64,000 nt of DNA from Streptomyces sp. MA5143a (GTDB lineage: Bacteria; Actinomycetota; Actinomycetes; Streptomycetales; Streptomycetaceae): contig NZ_OLMK01000047.1 in the NCBI RefSeq assembly GCF_900290235.1, forward strand, positions 62,001 through 126,000. Reading direction: 5' to 3'. Below, piece after piece: positions 62,507 to 64,000 of the stretch. The notes under the pieces were generated by a model. The model saw only the letters and a program-made list of their open reading frames with translations, searched no databases and was not told where the DNA came from. The position numbers were made by a program, and so were the translations under genes. Numbering within the stretch: position 1 is the first letter of the stretch; each line of letters opens with the position of its first letter.

Positions 62507-62760
62507 GGGGCTCCCTCGACGGCCTGGGTACGTACCGGACGTACGTGCTCCCAGGGCTACCGGAGGGCGCCCGGCCGGGGGAGAGCCGCGAGGGCAGCCT
62601 CGCGGGCAGAGCGGGTGGGCGGACGGTCACCCAGGCACGGCGGGGTGCCCCTGCGGGCAACGGGAATGCCCCCGGACAGGCACCGGAGGACGTTTCGGGG
62701 GACGCGCTTCGCGCGTGAGGGTGACAGACGAACTGTCTCGTACCCCGAGGAGCGCAGAGC
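62507..62760. other. Divergent promoter region between the effector and sheath genes
   Basis: 254 bases without a gene. An inverted repeat GACAG-ACGAA-CTGTC (62723-62737) lies 24 bases before the sheath start, and GCGCTTCGCGC forms a tight hairpin at 62704-62714. Promoters for both directions must lie here; none matches a sigma consensus well. Confidence 0.45.
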
Positions 62761-64000
62761 ATGCCGTCCTACCTGTCGCCCGGCGTCTACGTCGAGGAGG
62801 TGGCCAGCGGCTCGCGCCCCATCGAGGGGGTGGGGACCTCGGTGGCGGCCTTCGTGGGCCTGGCCCCGACCGGCCCGCTGAACGAGCCGACCCTGGTGAC
62901 CAACTGGTCTCAGTACGTCGCCGCCTTCGGTGAGTTCACCGACGGGTACTACCTGGCGCACTCGGTGTACGGGTTCTTCAACAACGGCGGCAGCGCCGCG
63001 TATGTCGTCCGTGTCGGCGGCACGGACGGTGGGGCGGCCGGGAGCAACACCCCGGCCGCCGTCACCGGTTCCGCCGCCCCCGCGGCCCTCCCGGCGGGCG
63101 AGCCGCAGCGGCTGGGCACCTTCACCGTGGCCGCCATCGCGGGCGGTTCGCTCAGCGTCGAGGTCACCGACCCGGAGGGCGAGGGCCCGGCGGAGCGGTT
63201 CCGGCTGGTCGTCAAGGACGGCGACAAGGCGGTGGAGACCTTCGACGTGACGGCCAAGAAGGGCGGCCGGAACTACGTCGTCACCCAGGTCAAGGAGCGC
63301 TCCAAGCTCATCTCCCTCCAGGAGGCGGCGCCCGCCGCGCAGCTCGTGCGCCCCGACAACCAGACCGTGGCGCTGGCGGCCCCCGCCCCGGCGCCCGCCG
63401 CGACCGGCGCGGACGAGACGCACCCCGGCCCCCGCGAGTACCTCGGGGACTCCGCCGACCGCACCGGCTTCGGGGGCCTGGAGGCCGTCGACGAGATCTC
63501 CATGGTGGCCGTGCCCGACCTGATGGCCGCCTACCAGCGCGGCGCGATCGACCTGGAGGCCGTCAAGGCGGTCCAGCTGGGGCTCATCGCGCACTGCGAG
63601 CTGATGGGCGACCGGGTCGCCGTCATCGACCCGCCGCCCGGCCTCAACGCCCGGCAGATCAGGGTCTGGCGGCAGGAGACCGCGGGGTACGACTCCAAGT
63701 ACGCGGCCCTCTACTACCCGTGGATCAAGGTCTTCGACCCGGCGTCCGGCCAGTCCCGCACGGTCCCGCCGAGCGGCCACGTCGCCGGCGTGTGGGCCCG
63801 CAACGACTTCGAGCGCGGTGTGCACAAGGCGCCCGCCAACGAGGTCGTACGCGGGGCCGTGGACCTCGAACTCCAGATCACCCGGGGCGAGCAGGACCTC
63901 CTCAACCCCGTCGGCGTCAACTGCATCCGCGCCTTCCCGGGCCGCGGCATCCGCGTCTGGGGTGCCCGCACCATGTCCTCCGACCCGGCCTGGCGCTACC
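62761..64000 (+). CDS. Contractile tail sheath protein of the eCIS, cut by window edge
   Basis: The outer contractile sheath subunit; its contraction drives the inner tube into the target. The visible 413 residues begin MPSYLSPGVYVEEVASGSRP, the classic sheath opening, then PIEGVGTSVAAFVGLAPTGP and FFNNGGSAAYVVRVGG. A variable inserted domain (about 115-230) is followed by LEAVDEISMVAVPDLM, YAALYYPWIKVFDP and, at the edge, VNCIRAFPGRGIRVWGARTM, which is the conserved sheath core. Only the last part is missing (sheaths are about 500-530 residues). CGAGGAG lies 9 bases before ATG 62761. Tube, baseplate and spike genes should follow outside the window. Confidence 0.95.
   Translation, partial: MPSYLSPGVYVEEVASGSRPIEGVGTSVAAFVGLAPTGPLNEPTLVTNWSQYVAAFGEFTDGYYLAHSVYGFFNNGGSAAYVVRVGGTDGGAAGSNTPAAVTGSAAPAALPAGEPQRLGTFTVAAIAGGSLSVEVTDPEGEGPAERFRLVVKDGDKAVETFDVTAKKGGRNYVVTQVKERSKLISLQEAAPAAQLVRPDNQTVALAAPAPAPAATGADETHPGPREYLGDSADRTGFGGLEAVDEISMVAVPDLMAAYQRGAIDLEAVKAVQLGLIAHCELMGDRVAVIDPPPGLNARQIRVWRQETAGYDSKYAALYYPWIKVFDPASGQSRTVPPSGHVAGVWARNDFERGVHKAPANEVVRGAVDLELQITRGEQDLLNPVGVNCIRAFPGRGIRVWGARTMSSDPAWRY

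Noticed and set aside
59445..62762. 1105-codon open frame on the minus strand covering both cargo genes
   Set aside because: It runs through two well-supported genes in another frame and through non-coding spacers; Arg/Pro/Gly-rich with no motif.

Overview
The window is chromosomal DNA of a Streptomyces. It has very high GC with third positions almost always G or C, actinobacterial gene content, frequent GTG starts, 4-base GTGA/ATGA overlaps between genes, and almost no TTA codons. From memory, the gene order (ilvN-ilvB, GGDEF/EAL protein, gatBAC, rmdB, ligA, mnmA, cysteine desulfurase, dipeptide ABC transporter, gcvT-gcvH-glyA-sdaA) matches the S. coelicolor SCO5469-SCO5513 block read backwards. 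I could not run a comparison.

Left part (1-20.5 kb). ilvB and ilvN lie behind a clear transcription attenuator: a 13-codon leader peptide with an Ile-Leu-Val-Leu run, a pause hairpin and an intrinsic terminator. Next come a membrane PAS-GGDEF-EAL protein whose EAL half has lost key residues, a 2-hydroxyacid dehydrogenase divergent from an aldo/keto reductase, a PQQ-type sugar dehydrogenase lipoprotein, a large LuxR (LAL) regulator coupled to a small basic protein, a membrane protein, a GNAT enzyme, an MMPL exporter and the gatC-gatA-small protein-gatB operon for Gln-tRNA amidation.

Middle part (20.5-46 kb). rmdB (intact GGDEF and EAL), ligA, a core-MetE-like protein, an SDR, a LOG-type nucleosidase, a methyltransferase, mnmA and its likely sulfur-donor cysteine desulfurase, and a Tat-exported amidase. 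A FabR/DesT-like TetR gene faces two small membrane-protein genes, with a matching 14-base operator in front of each side. Then follow a thioesterase, a TRIC-type channel, a five-gene peptide ABC transporter (order C-A-B-D-F), a secreted beta-rich protein with a textbook promoter, two SseB-family proteins and a P-loop kinase-like protein.

Right part (46-64 kb). A tandem glycine riboswitch controls gcvT; gcvH, glyA and sdaA follow, forming a glycine/serine catabolic block. From 50.9 kb the content changes to the left end of an extracellular contractile injection system (eCIS). It holds a LAL regulator with an altered P-loop, a small LuxR regulator with a pseudo-receiver and a TTA codon right after its start, a Pvc16/DUF4255 protein, an AAA+ ATPase, a membrane protein with a ChW-like carboxy-terminal domain, two proteins sharing an amino-terminal tag, and the start of the tail sheath gene. 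One of the tagged proteins joins a degenerate DUF4157 domain to an HAE/PCxxC deaminase-like domain. I read it as a probable injected deaminase effector, and it is the most interesting item here. The cluster continues past the right edge. No CRISPR, tRNA, rRNA, integrase or insertion sequence was seen.
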